NCBI RefSeq assembly: GCF_001584615.1
Contig: NZ_LQQC01000007.1
Coordinates: 1 to 64,000 of the forward strand
Reading direction: 5' to 3'
DNA length: 64,000 nucleotides
From: Brevibacterium ravenspurgense
GTDB lineage: Bacteria; Actinomycetota; Actinomycetes; Actinomycetales; Brevibacteriaceae
Under the pieces are notes generated by a model, which was not told the origin of the DNA, did not search any database, and was given only the letters and a program-made list of their open reading frames with translations. Made by a program: the position numbers and the translations under genes. Of this stretch, positions 19,285 through 29,794 are shown one piece after another (positions within the stretch are counted from its first letter, which is position 1; each line of letters begins with the position of its first letter).

Positions 19285-19704
19285 TCACTTCGAGAGGGCC
19301 TCGATGAGTGCGGCGTTGAAGACCTCCAGATCACCGGGGTTGCGAGAGGTGATGAGGTTGCCGTCGACGACGAGCTCGGAGTCCTCCCAGGCCGCTCCGG
19401 CGTTCTGCATGTCGACCTTGATCGACTCGTACGAGGTCAGCTTGCGTCCCTTGGCCAGACCGGTCTGGGCGAGGATCCAGGGAGCGTGGCAGATCGCAGC
19501 GACAGGCTTGTCGGCTGCGAAGAACGCCTCAACGAGTTTGCTTGCATCTGCATCAAGGCGCAGTGAGTCGGCGTTGAGCGTGCCGCCGGGCAGTACGAGC
19601 ATGTCGTAGTCATCGGCATTGGCATCCGCGACCGGGACGTCGACGTCGAAGACCTCGGCGTGCTCCCAGTCGCCTTCCATTGCCTGCCGCCGTCGCAGAT
19701 TCAC
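19285..19704 (-). pseudogene. DJ-1/PfpI family protein (YhbO-like), N-terminally truncated
   Basis: The frame encodes the C-terminal two thirds of a PfpI/YhbO-type protein: FDVDVPVADANADDYDMLVLPGG, the nucleophile elbow AAICHAPW (catalytic Cys and adjacent His), and the closing SRNPGDLEVFNAAL. Family members start with about 50-60 more residues containing the first beta strand and a catalytic Glu. Here these are missing: homology begins at GDWEHAEVFDV, and upstream the DNA becomes a palindromic repeat (19704-19764) instead of coding sequence. Without the Glu and first strand the protein is probably inactive. I treat it as a truncated gene; the palindrome sits exactly at the break. Confidence 0.75.
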
Positions 19705-19764
19705 GCTTTAATGCAGATTCACGCGTTGTTGCAGCGCATTAACGCGTGAATCTGCATTAAAGCG
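19704..19764. repeat. Perfect 24-bp inverted repeat with 13-nt spacer
   Basis: 19704-19727 is the exact reverse complement of 19741-19764. Inside and next to it the 12-mer GCAGATTCACGC occurs directly at 19695-19706 and 19713-19724 and inverted at 19743-19754, so the structure is built from a repeated unit. It abuts the truncated DJ-1 gene. There is no T-run, and it is richer in A/T than the terminators in this window, so it looks more like a repetitive extragenic or miniature mobile element. Confidence 0.8.
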
Positions 19765-19863
19765 CAAATCTGGCCCGCGGGGTGTGCATTCTTTGTGAAG
19801 CGCCGTTCCCGCGAATATAAGCCGATGCTGTCGACCAATGTCCCCGGTTAGTCCACCGAAACC

Positions 19864-20241
19864 TCACCCGCGAGGAGGGAAGTTCTCCATGTCAATGACC
19901 ACCGGCTCGTAATCGTCGTCAGCCTCGTACACCAAGTCACCGGAATCCGACAGGTCCCACTCATCGGCATGGTCCTCGTGGATCCCGTTGGCGATAAGCG
20001 CCAGCGCGGCGCGCTGCGCTTCGCGTGTGTTGCCCATCGCAGCTACAGCGGACGACGACGTTGCCTCGACCGCATCTGCCAAGCCGCGGACATCGAACTC
20101 GAAGAACACCAAAGACCCCTCGGTATCGCGCATTGGCACCGTCATGATCGGCCCGGCGATTCTGATGTCTCCGACGGCGCCGAGGAGCTCTGCGAGCTGC
20201 CCCGCAAGCAACAGGTCTGAGTCTTTGATCGGTTTTCCCAT
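19864..20241 (-). CDS. Hypothetical protein, 125 aa
   Basis: I do not recognise this family. The protein is soluble and acidic, with GKPIKDSDLLLAGQLAELLG at the start, an alternating beta pattern (IRIAGPIMTVPM, LVFFEFDV) and an acidic C-terminus (YEADDDYEPVVIDMENFPPRG). ATG 20241 is chosen because the coding pattern starts there, although the upstream ribosome-binding site is weak (GAAGAAG). No neighbour is co-directional, so context gives no function. Confidence 0.6.
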   Translation of the reverse strand: MGKPIKDSDLLLAGQLAELLGAVGDIRIAGPIMTVPMRDTEGSLVFFEFDVRGLADAVEATSSSAVAAMGNTREAQRAALALIANGIHEDHADEWDLSDSGDLVYEADDDYEPVVIDMENFPPRG

Positions 20242-20467
20242 CAGCACTTCTTCGTTGGGTAGGAGGTGATTACGTTCTTGCCGCCATGAGACACGGGGCC
20301 CTGATCGCGAACCAATAGTAGACCCTGCCATTCAGCCACAGCCTGGGAAAAGCCTTGGCGTACCGCCGCATCCAGCGACATCGCTTGAAAGCCGACCGCT
20401 TGTGCGAAAAGGTGGAAAGTACCAGGTGCCGTATCCTCGGCGCCGCTGACAGCACAAGGAGAAGACT

Positions 20468-20650
20468 ATGGGTCTCGGAGACGACATCAAGAGCAAGGCT
20501 GAAGAACTCAAGGGCCGTGCCAAGGAGGCTGTCGGCGCTGCATCTGACGACAGCGAACTCAAAACCGAAGGCAAGGGCGACCAGGGCAAGGCCAAGGTTG
20601 ACCAGGTTAAGGGCGACATCAAGGACGTCGCCGACAACTTCAAGAACTGA
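20468..20650 (+). CDS. CsbD family stress-response protein
   Basis: This 60-aa protein matches CsbD: MGLGDDIKSKAEELKGRAKEAVG followed by GKGDQGKAKVDQVKGDIKDVADNFK. CsbD proteins are highly charged, intrinsically flexible amphipathic helices controlled by SigB in Bacillus; molecular function is unknown. The ribosome-binding site AAGGAGAA precedes ATG 20468. A hairpin of the GAGGTG/CACCTC type follows. A second, shorter protein with the same MGLGD start lies about 0.8 kb downstream. Confidence 0.9.
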   Translation: MGLGDDIKSKAEELKGRAKEAVGAASDDSELKTEGKGDQGKAKVDQVKGDIKDVADNFKN

Positions 20651-20690
20651 CCGGCTGGACGCAGCCGCGGTGTTCATCACCGCCTAGATC

Positions 20691-20730
20691 ACGAGGTGCC
20701 GCTCACCTGGAAAGGTGAGTGGCACCTCGT
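20691..20730. terminator. Hairpin terminator between csbD and a convergent gene
   Basis: A 17-bp stem with one G-T wobble and a TGGAAA loop. It is clearly related in sequence to hairpins A and B (ACGAGGTG ends, GCTCACC/GGTGAG core). Confidence 0.7.
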
Positions 20731-20749
20731 CGTTTGGGGTGGGCCGGGA

Positions 20750-21307
20750 TCAGGCCTCGGCGTACCACTCCGCATTGCCCACAGCGGAACCGCGATCGGC
20801 GATGAGCATGCGCACGGGCGAAGCCGCTGCGTCGTCGGATGTGGGCGGGGTCGAGAAGAAATCGAATGAAAGATCGTCCGGGCGCTGGGAACCGTGCAGC
20901 ACATTTGTGTGTGCCAAATAGTTCACGGCGGGACCGGTGATCAGATATGAGTGTGCGTTGGAAAGTTCGACGATGAGGACATCGGGATTGTGCCCGTGCA
21001 CAGCATCGACATCCAGATGGGCAATCGGCGTCACGGCCTTGCGCAGGCGACGCAGGGGAATGATGCGCGCCAAGCCGATTTTGATGAAGTAAATGCCAGG
21101 CACAACGATCAGCAGCGACGCGAGCGCCGAAATCGTCTTGGCAGGGCCCGAAAGCGGCGAGGTCAGGACCGTGTAGACAAGACCGGCGGAGAAGAAGAAA
21201 AAACCGAAGCCGCTGATGAAGTTCCAGCTGGGCTGATTGATTTCAGAGGTGATCCACAGCTGATCCTCCTGGCGCAGCTGCGGACGCTCCGCGGGATTCG
21301 TGGTCAC
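20750..21307 (-). CDS. Hypothetical membrane protein, 185 aa
   Basis: It has two transmembrane helices close together (about residues 30-50 and 55-77: FISGFGFFFFSAGLVYTVL and ISALASLLIVVPGIYFIKIG) and a C-terminal soluble region of about 105 residues containing VDAVHGHNPDVLIVELSNAHSYLI. It looks like a PH-like or YdbT-type bilayer-anchored protein, but I cannot assign a family. GTG 21307 has AAAGG upstream at suitable spacing. Confidence 0.7.
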   Translation of the reverse strand: MTTNPAERPQLRQEDQLWITSEINQPSWNFISGFGFFFFSAGLVYTVLTSPLSGPAKTISALASLLIVVPGIYFIKIGLARIIPLRRLRKAVTPIAHLDVDAVHGHNPDVLIVELSNAHSYLITGPAVNYLAHTNVLHGSQRPDDLSFDFFSTPPTSDDAAASPVRMLIADRGSAVGNAEWYAEA

Positions 21308-21443
21308 AAGTGCCTTTCTACGGGGCTTCTGTGCAGATCAGTTTATCGGGGTCTTCTCAGCTGAAGTTCACCTGCTGAGCTTTACAGGCCGGGGGCAGAT
21401 GCGAAAGTGTGGAAGAGTAGTCGATACGAAAGGAGTCTGAACA

Positions 21444-21578
21444 ATGGGACTCGGAGATAAGTTCAACGACGCCAAGGACAAGTTCAACGACGCGAAGGAC
21501 ACCGTCAACGAACACCAGGACGACATCAACAACGCCAAGGACAAGGTGAACGAAGTCAAGGACAAGTTCAACAAGTGA
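21444..21578 (+). CDS. 44-residue heptad-repeat protein (CsbD-like relative)
   Basis: ATG 21444 follows a strong ribosome-binding site (GAAAGGAG). After MGLGD the protein is five consecutive 7-residue units (residues 6-40) plus a partial sixth, with consensus [KTD]-[FVI]-N-[DEN]-[AHV]-[KQ]-D. The third-position Asn and seventh-position Asp never vary. Hydrophobics fall at unit positions 2 and 5, a 3-4 spacing that gives an amphipathic or coiled-coil helix. The MGLGD start is shared with the CsbD gene upstream, so it may be a reduced paralogue. A 24-bp-stem terminator follows. No known family is certain; a cytoplasmic stress or desiccation role is a guess. Confidence 0.8.
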   Translation: MGLGDKFNDAKDKFNDAKDTVNEHQDDINNAKDKVNEVKDKFNK

Positions 21579-21615
21579 CTTCGTTCGGAACGGTCCGGTA
21601 AGTCCGGATCTGTCC

Positions 21616-21668
21616 GGCAAACCAAAGGGCGACTGCGGTGGATAACCGCAGTCGCCCTTTGGTTTGCC
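21616..21668. terminator. Bidirectional terminator, 24-bp stem
   Basis: A perfect 24-bp inverted repeat with GGATA loop between the heptad-repeat gene and the convergent reductase gene. The stem contains AAAGGG/CCCTTT so that a T-rich tract follows in each direction. Confidence 0.85.
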
Positions 21669-21674
21669 CGTGGC

Positions 21675-22127
21675 TCAGCCCATGACTGATGCGGCGACAG
21701 TCGCCGCGGCCTCTGTCAGTTGTTCTCTGCGCTCGTCGGTGACGTCGCCGGTGAAGACAACCGCGGGCGCTGCGAGCTTCCATCCCAGGCCAGTGGTGAT
21801 CTGCTCCATTGCCCTTTCAGCGCCGGTCGTGTCGAATCCGCCGCGGATCCAGTACGTGAAGGGGCGGCCCTTGGTGGGTTCGCGCACATCGTCATACACG
21901 GTGTCGAAGAAGTGCTTGAGCGCGCCGGAAATGTAGCCGAAGTTCGCGGTGGTGCCCAGCACGTAGGCGTCAGCGGCAAGAACATCGTCAACGGTCGCCT
22001 CGAGAGCCTGGCGCTCAATGAGTTCAACGCCTTCCAGCTCTGGCATGCATATGCCCGCCCGTGCCGCCTCGGCAAGCGGTGTGACCGTGTCGGTGGGGGA
22101 GTGGTGAACCAAGAGTACGGTAGCCAT
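21675..22127 (-). CDS. Flavodoxin-like NAD(P)H-dependent oxidoreductase
   Basis: The 150-aa protein has a flavodoxin-like fold: VLLVHHSPTDTVTPLAEAA (phosphate-binding loop), AADAYVLGTTANFGYISGALKHFFDTVYD (the NAD(P)H-FMN-reductase motif) and a C-terminal helix. It would bind FMN and reduce quinones or similar acceptors. ATG 22127 matches the beta1 strand and lies 6 nt after a TACAGT box, so the transcript may be leaderless. Divergent from the sirtuin gene. Confidence 0.82.
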   Translation of the reverse strand: MATVLLVHHSPTDTVTPLAEAARAGICMPELEGVELIERQALEATVDDVLAADAYVLGTTANFGYISGALKHFFDTVYDDVREPTKGRPFTYWIRGGFDTTGAERAMEQITTGLGWKLAAPAVVFTGDVTDERREQLTEAAATVAASVMG

Positions 22128-22133
22128 ACGGCC

Positions 22134-22139
22134 ACTGTA
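22134..22139 (-). promoter_or_regulatory. -10 element of a leaderless promoter (flavodoxin-like gene)
   Basis: TACAGT on the minus strand, then 6 nt, then ATG 22127. Confidence 0.45.
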
Positions 22140-22156
22140 TCGCCGCAAGGAGCCAC

Positions 22157-23029
22157 ATGAGCATTATTCGCGACCCGCTGCGCGGGATCGTCCGCCCGGA
22201 ACCCAGCCACACGGACGAAGAGATCCTCGACGTGCTGTGCTCCCGGCCGGTTCGCGACTGGGCCGTTCTCACTGGAGCCGGGTTCAGCACGGATTCGGGG
22301 CTGCCGGACTATCGAGGCCCATCGTCGGTCAATCGTCGTCCCATGACGTTTCAGCAGCTGACCGCATCCCGGGAAAACCACACCCACTACTGGGCGCGAT
22401 CCTGGATGGGGTGGTCCTTCATGCGTGATGCCCAGCCCAATGAAGCGCATTTGTCGTTGGCTCAGCTTTCCCCGGCGGCACTCCTTACACAGAACGTCGA
22501 TGGCCTGCACCAAAAGGCAGGTTCGCGGGGAGTTCTCGATCTCCATGGCCGCTTGGATCGCGTTGTGTGCCTGGACTGCCGGGCGATGTACGACCGCGAA
22601 TGGGTACAGCAGAGGCTCGATGAGGAAAACGCGGCCTTCCTGCGCAATCACAGGGAAGTCATCGACATGGTTGAGATAGCTCCCGATGGTGACGTCCCAT
22701 TGCAAGACACGGCGGACTTTCGCATGATCGACTGTCCTGCCTGTGGCGGTCTGCTCAAACCGGATGTGGTTTTCTTCGGCGAAACAGTGCCCAGGGAGCG
22801 CTCCCTGGATGCGGCTGCCGCGGCTGCCGCAGCTCCGGGCCTGATAGTGGCTGGGACGTCGCTGGCGGTCATGTCCGGCCTGCGCTTTGTGCGCCAAGCC
22901 GCCAAAGAAGGCAGACCGGTGGTCATCATCACCGATGGGCCGACCCGGGCTGATGAACTGGCCGACTACCGGTCGCTCAGTCGGGTGGGGGAATTCTTCC
23001 GGGCCTGGAAAGACAGAGTGCTTGGGTGA
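22157..23029 (+). CDS. Sir2 family NAD-dependent protein deacylase
   Basis: This 290-aa sirtuin removes acyl groups from protein lysines using NAD+. It has the NAD-binding GAGFSTDSGLPDYRG (40-54), TQNVDGLH (111-118), catalytic His130 in LHG, and a zinc site of Cys138, Cys141, Cys193 and Cys196. FFGE and the C-terminal GTSLAVMSG complete the fold. The overall pattern resembles class II (SIRT4-like) sirtuins. The ribosome-binding site AAGGAG precedes ATG 22157. Acetyl-CoA synthetase, whose catalytic-region Lys is a classic sirtuin substrate, is encoded 19 kb away; a functional link is plausible but unproven. Confidence 0.9.
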   Translation: MSIIRDPLRGIVRPEPSHTDEEILDVLCSRPVRDWAVLTGAGFSTDSGLPDYRGPSSVNRRPMTFQQLTASRENHTHYWARSWMGWSFMRDAQPNEAHLSLAQLSPAALLTQNVDGLHQKAGSRGVLDLHGRLDRVVCLDCRAMYDREWVQQRLDEENAAFLRNHREVIDMVEIAPDGDVPLQDTADFRMIDCPACGGLLKPDVVFFGETVPRERSLDAAAAAAAAPGLIVAGTSLAVMSGLRFVRQAAKEGRPVVIITDGPTRADELADYRSLSRVGEFFRAWKDRVLG

Positions 23030-23090
23030 TGCGCCCTTTTTGAGTGGAGCTTCTGCGTCTTTGGGCGTATCCAAATCCGCACTGTGTGAC

Positions 23091-23096
23091 TAGGCT
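23091..23096 (+). promoter_or_regulatory. -10 element of a leaderless promoter (TIGR03085 gene)
   Basis: TAGGCT, then 7 nt, then ATG 23104, with no ribosome-binding site. Confidence 0.5.
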
Positions 23097-23103
23097 GGGA
23101 CAC

Positions 23104-23721
23104 ATGACGAATTTCGCCCGTTCCGAGAGGCTCGCGCTCGCGGCTCTTCTCCGCGAAGTCGGCCCAGATGCCCCTACTCTCTGTGACGGCTGGAGCACGC
23201 GCGATCTTGCCGTCCACATCGTCATCCGCGACCGCTATCCGTCCGCCATGGCGGGCGAGGCGAGCGAGGTGACCGCCAAGATCCCGTTCCTGAACAAGCG
23301 CGCTGAACAGCGCCGGCGCGAACTCGGCGAACTCGACTGGAAGCAGCTGGTCGGGATGGTCGCAGAAGGCCCCGGGATGCTGTCTCCGGTCGGCTGGGGT
23401 CCAGGTGAAATCCTTGCGAACACAGTCGAGTTCTACGTGCACGTAGAAGATGTGCGCCGGGCCCGCCGCGGGTGGACGCGCCGCAACATCCTGCCCGAAC
23501 TCGAACAGCAGCTGTGGTCGGCGCTGCCCACCATGGTGCGCCTTCCTCCGTGGCGGCCAGAAACGGCAGTGAAGTTCATTGCCCCGGGAGTTGGGGAGTT
23601 CTCGTTCGGCAAGACCGACGTCAAGTCGAAAGTCGTCTCCGGCAAGCCCTCTGAAATTGTGCTCTATGCGCTTGGGCGACAGGAACAGGCTCAGGTCGAG
23701 GTGCGCTCGGAGAAGATCTGA
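23104..23721 (+). CDS. TIGR03085 family metal-binding protein (DinB/MDMPI-like)
   Basis: This 205-aa protein has the actinobacterial TIGR03085 layout. An N-terminal four-helix DinB-like bundle starts FARSERLALAALLREVGPDAPTLCDGWSTRDLAVHI, whose His begins the metal triad; it then has NTVEFYVHVEDVRRA (second His) and a C-terminal SCP2-like domain (VGEFSFGKTDVKSKVVSGKPSEIVLYALGR). The family is related to mycothiol-dependent enzymes such as maleylpyruvate isomerase, but its reaction is unknown. It is leaderless by the TAGGCT/ATG spacing and lies immediately upstream of dnaX. Confidence 0.85.
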   Translation: MTNFARSERLALAALLREVGPDAPTLCDGWSTRDLAVHIVIRDRYPSAMAGEASEVTAKIPFLNKRAEQRRRELGELDWKQLVGMVAEGPGMLSPVGWGPGEILANTVEFYVHVEDVRRARRGWTRRNILPELEQQLWSALPTMVRLPPWRPETAVKFIAPGVGEFSFGKTDVKSKVVSGKPSEIVLYALGRQEQAQVEVRSEKI

Positions 23722-23759
23722 ATGGGGCCTGGCGCAGATCTCATGTCAGTGCCTCCCAG

Positions 23760-23765
23760 TAGGCT
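23760..23765 (+). promoter_or_regulatory. -10 element of a leaderless promoter (dnaX)
   Basis: TAGGCT, then 6 nt, then GTG 23772, with no ribosome-binding site. Confidence 0.5.
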
Positions 23766-23771
23766 GTAGAC

Positions 23772-26654
23772 GTGTCAACAGCTCTGTATCGTCGCTATCG
23801 CCCCGACACCTTCGACCAGGTGATCGGGCAGGAACACGTGACCGACCCGCTCAAGGCCGCTTTGGCCGGTGGTCGGGTCAACCACGCGTACCTGTTCTCC
23901 GGCCCCCGCGGCTGCGGCAAAACCACCAGCGCGCGTATCTTGGCACGCTGTCTCAACTGCGCGGAAGGCCCCACGCCCACGCCGTGCGGTGAATGTGCCA
24001 GCTGCCGTGATCTCGCCACTGGCGGTCCGGGATCGCTGGACGTCGTGGAAATCGACGCCGCTTCGAACTCCGGTGTTGACGATGCGCGTGACCTGCGTGA
24101 ACGCGCTGTCTACGCGCCGGCTCGAGACCGCTACAAGGTGTTCATCCTCGACGAAGCCCACATGGTCACCCCGCAGGGCTTCAACGCGCTGCTCAAACTG
24201 GTGGAAGAACCTCCGGAGCACGTCAAATTCATCTTCGCCACGACCGAACCCGAAAAGGTCATCGGCACTATTCGCTCGCGCACGCACCACTACCCGTTCC
24301 GCCTGGTGCCGCCGGACACCATGACCTCGTACCTGGATCACCTGTGCCAGCAGGAGGGCGTGCCGGTGGGCAAGGGTGTGCTGCCGCTTGTTGTCCGCGC
24401 CGGCGGCGGTTCGGTGCGTGACTCCCTGTCTGTTCTCGATCAGCTGATCGCAGGGTCAGGGCCAGACGGAATCGACTACGGACGGGCCACTGCTCTCTTG
24501 GGCTACACGCCTGATTCGCTGCTGGGCGACATCGTCGACGCCTTCTCGGCGGGCGACGGTGCGGCTGTCTATCGCGTGGTCGATCGGGTTATCGAATCCG
24601 GTCAGGACCCTCGCCGTTTTGTTGAAGACCTCCTGGAGCGCATTCGCGACCTCCTGGTGATCAGCACCTCCCCGCAGAACGCTCGCGCCTTCCTGCCGCA
24701 GGCTCCCGAAGACCTCCTGGAACGGCTCGTCCAGCAGTCACAGACCCTCGGTCCGGCAGAACTGTCCCGCGCCGGCGACCTCCTCAATGCCGGTCTTTCA
24801 GAAATGACCGGAGCGACATCACCGCGCCTGCAGCTTGAACTCATCTGCGCGCGCATCCTGCTGCCGGCCATGGACGGCGCGCGCAGCTCCGTGCTGTCCC
24901 GTGTCGAACGCATGGAACGGCGGGTGGGCATGCAGGCATCCGGAGCCGTTCCGGGTATGCCCCAGGCGACGGCTGGACAAGCCGCTATGCCGGCAGTCGA
25001 ACAGCCGGGCGCCGAACAAACGGAAGCCGGCAGCCAGCAGGCTGGACAGCAGAGTACGCCTGCTTCGCAGAACGCTGTCCAGCAGGGAAGCCGCTCCGGC
25101 CAGCCGACATCCTCGGCTCAGCAGGAGTCGCGTGACTCTTGGGATGATCTCGACGATCTCGCCGATGTCGCTTCGCAAGCTGAAGCGCTCGCCTCCGGAC
25201 AGTCCGAACCGCAGCAGGAAAGCCAGAAGGAATCGGCTCCACAGGCGGCCCCAGCACAGGAATCCTCACCGGTGCCACAGCGTGACGGCGGCACCCGCAG
25301 TGAACAGCGCGGCGAACAGCCGGAACCGCAGGCAGCGGCGGCCGCAGAAGCGCCACAGGGCCAGCAGCAGAACCGCAAGCCGCAGCCCAGTGAGCCGCAG
25401 CGAGCAGCTGTTCCGGCCTCGGCGCCGCCGACTGCCGAACAGCCTGCTCAACCGCAGACGGCAGCAAGCCCCGCGGGGCAGGACATCGACGCCATCCGCC
25501 GTTCGTGGCAGGCAATTCTCGACGTGGTCGGCCGCAGCGCCAAACTGGCCCGCGCAGTACTGGCGGGCAACGCCGTGCCGCAAGATCTGCAGGACGGCCG
25601 ACTGCTCCTGGCCTTTAACAACCAAGGTGCGGTCGGTGCGTTCACGCGCGGATCCAATCCGCAGGCCCTCGAAGCCGCTGTCAGCGAAGTCCTCGGACTG
25701 ACGGTGAAAGTCGACATCGGGCAGGTGGGCGAACACGTCAACCTGCGCATGGACGCACCCGCATCCGGGTACCAATCGCCCTCAACCCACGAAAACCCCA
25801 GCGGCCAGCACCACCAGCAGGCGCCTCGGGAAAGCGGGAGCCGCGAAACCCGGCCGCCCAGCCGGCCAACAGAAGCACAGATCCAGGCGGTCGTCGGTCA
25901 GCAGGCTATGGACCAGGAAGTCCCCGACCGCGAACAGTACTGGCAGCAAACCCCCGAAGACGACGACCAGGAGGGCGATCAGCCGGCCGTCGATTACGGT
26001 GAGCCCGCGCCGGAACCAGAACCTGACCCTGCCCCGGCGGGCAACGAAACGGCAGAACCGGAGCCTGCCCGCGATGGGGCAGCGGAAGCCGACTACTCCT
26101 CGGCTGGCAACTGGGAAGCGGAGTCTGAGCCCACTTCGTCAGACAGCTGGGACGCCGCGCCGGAAGACGCCGGCACGTCCTGGGGTGATGGTGCCGTCGA
26201 AGCCCCGGCGGTCGTCGTGCCGCCGCCAGCCGACATCGACGACACACCAGAACAGCAGACCGGCACCGCAGGGGAAAGCCAATCTGGGCAGGAAAGCTCA
26301 GCGGCTGAAGACTATGACTTCATCGGCGCTTACGCCGACGAAGACATCTTCGCCGGCCCACCCACATCGACCGTGCAGGAACAGGCCCCGCAGCAGCGGG
26401 AAAACCCGTACGCCTACGTGGGCAACATGGGCCGGTCCGACAGCGCCGATCAACCGGCTCACGTCGACCCTGCGAACAGCTGGCAGGAAACCGGCCAGAC
26501 CCCGGCAGCTGACGGCTGGGGTGAGGCCGCAGAATCCGATTACCCCGACTTCAACGTCGACGAAGACCTCGATGTGTCCGAATCCCCAGAAGTCGGCATT
26601 CCCGTCGTCCAGCGCCTGCTGGGCGGAGTCATCCTCGAAGAGATCACCGAATGA
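23772..26654 (+). CDS. dnaX: DNA polymerase III subunit gamma/tau
   Basis: This 960-aa clamp-loader ATPase and polymerase organiser has an AAA+ core with Walker A GPRGCGKT (44-51), the zinc module Cys63-Cys72-Cys75-Cys78, Walker B DEAH (127-130) and sensor 1 [20 protein letters not shown]. Clamp-loader domain III runs to about residue 390. A Gln/Pro/Ala/Glu-rich disordered segment follows, then a small folded tau domain (about 575-660: [23 protein letters not shown]). A second acidic Pro/Gln-rich stretch of some 300 residues ends in [32 protein letters not shown], a tail conserved in Actinobacteria. I see no slippery A-run for programmed frameshifting, so a single product is expected. It overlaps recR by 4 nt. 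Confidence 0.95.
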   Translation: MSTALYRRYRPDTFDQVIGQEHVTDPLKAALAGGRVNHAYLFSGPRGCGKTTSARILARCLNCAEGPTPTPCGECASCRDLATGGPGSLDVVEIDAASNSGVDDARDLRERAVYAPARDRYKVFILDEAHMVTPQGFNALLKLVEEPPEHVKFIFATTEPEKVIGTIRSRTHHYPFRLVPPDTMTSYLDHLCQQEGVPVGKGVLPLVVRAGGGSVRDSLSVLDQLIAGSGPDGIDYGRATALLGYTPDSLLGDIVDAFSAGDGAAVYRVVDRVIESGQDPRRFVEDLLERIRDLLVISTSPQNARAFLPQAPEDLLERLVQQSQTLGPAELSRAGDLLNAGLSEMTGATSPRLQLELICARILLPAMDGARSSVLSRVERMERRVGMQASGAVPGMPQATAGQAAMPAVEQPGAEQTEAGSQQAGQQSTPASQNAVQQGSRSGQPTSSAQQESRDSWDDLDDLADVASQAEALASGQSEPQQESQKESAPQAAPAQESSPVPQRDGGTRSEQRGEQPEPQAAAAAEAPQGQQQNRKPQPSEPQRAAVPASAPPTAEQPAQPQTAASPAGQDIDAIRRSWQAILDVVGRSAKLARAVLAGNAVPQDLQDGRLLLAFNNQGAVGAFTRGSNPQALEAAVSEVLGLTVKVDIGQVGEHVNLRMDAPASGYQSPSTHENPSGQHHQQAPRESGSRETRPPSRPTEAQIQAVVGQQAMDQEVPDREQYWQQTPEDDDQEGDQPAVDYGEPAPEPEPDPAPAGNETAEPEPARDGAAEADYSSAGNWEAESEPTSSDSWDAAPEDAGTSWGDGAVEAPAVVVPPPADIDDTPEQQTGTAGESQSGQESSAAEDYDFIGAYADEDIFAGPPTSTVQEQAPQQRENPYAYVGNMGRSDSADQPAHVDPANSWQETGQTPAADGWGEAAESDYPDFNVDEDLDVSESPEVGIPVVQRLLGGVILEEITE

Positions 26655-27253
26655 GTGTTTACGAAGGCGCACTTGCCGACCTTGTTGAAGAGTTCGGCAA
26701 GCTGCCAGGCATTGGCCCCAAATCCGCACAGCGCCTGGCTTTCTACGTCATGCAGTCACCGCGCGAAGACGTTGATTCGCTCATCAGCGCGCTGACCAAC
26801 GTCAAAACACACGTCCGCTTCTGTGACCAGTGCGGCAACGTGGCAGAAGGCGAACTGTGCTCCATCTGCTCTGACCCGCGCCGCGACAGCAGCCTCATCT
26901 GCGTCGTAGAAGAACCCAAAGACGTTGTCGCGCTTGAACGGACCCGCGAATACCGCGGGCTGTACCACGTTCTCGGCGGCGCAATCGACCCGATGTCCGG
27001 CATCGGACCCGACGACCTCCGGATTCGCGAACTCCTGCCCAGACTGCAGAGCGAGGACGTCCAAGAGTGCATTCTCGCCACCGACCCCAACCTCGAAGGT
27101 GAAGCAACAGCCACCTACCTCATTCGCCTGCTGTCCTCAATCGGGGTCACCGTCTCAAAATTGGCGTCCGGTCTGCCAGTGGGCGGCGATCTCGAATACG
27201 CTGACGAAGTCACATTGGGAAGAGCGTTCCAAGGCCGCACCAAGGTCAGCTGA
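26651..27253 (+). CDS. recR: Recombination mediator RecR
   Basis: The 200-aa RecR has a helix-hairpin-helix at [14 protein letters not shown], a Cys4 zinc finger (Cys58, Cys61, Cys70, Cys73), a Toprim domain from about residue 80 ([16 protein letters not shown]) and a C-terminal Walker B-like segment ([17 protein letters not shown]). It works with RecO and RecF to load RecA at gaps. It overlaps dnaX by 4 nt (ATGA), the usual bacterial dnaX-recR pairing, here without an intervening YbaB gene. Confidence 0.96.
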   Translation: MSVYEGALADLVEEFGKLPGIGPKSAQRLAFYVMQSPREDVDSLISALTNVKTHVRFCDQCGNVAEGELCSICSDPRRDSSLICVVEEPKDVVALERTREYRGLYHVLGGAIDPMSGIGPDDLRIRELLPRLQSEDVQECILATDPNLEGEATATYLIRLLSSIGVTVSKLASGLPVGGDLEYADEVTLGRAFQGRTKVS

Positions 27254-27310
27254 ACGCCGTCCTCTAAACTGATCAGCGGTGAACAGCGCTGCCGGGAGAA
27301 AGTGTGTGAA

Positions 27311-29634
<2,324 letters not shown>

Positions 29635-29660
29635 CGCGCACAGTCGCCTGAGTTCACGGC

Positions 29661-29693
29661 GGGTGGGTGCGGTTGAAATGGCCGCACCCACCC
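29661..29693 (+). terminator. Terminator of the ask-asd operon
   Basis: A perfect 12-bp stem (29661-29672 with 29682-29693), 9-nt loop, then TGCTTTT. Confidence 0.82.
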
Positions 29694-29794
29694 TGCTTTT
29701 GTATGCCCGCGTGCGCATATGTCTATTGGTAGATGTTCGAGTGCGAAACCTACATTGAGGTCATTTGCCTTCTATTCAAAGGAGTTGCACGCTC

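Noticed and set aside
23772-26654. Programmed frameshift in dnaX producing a separate gamma product
   Set aside because: No A-rich slippery heptamer or following stop in the -1 frame is seen at the end of the ATPase region.
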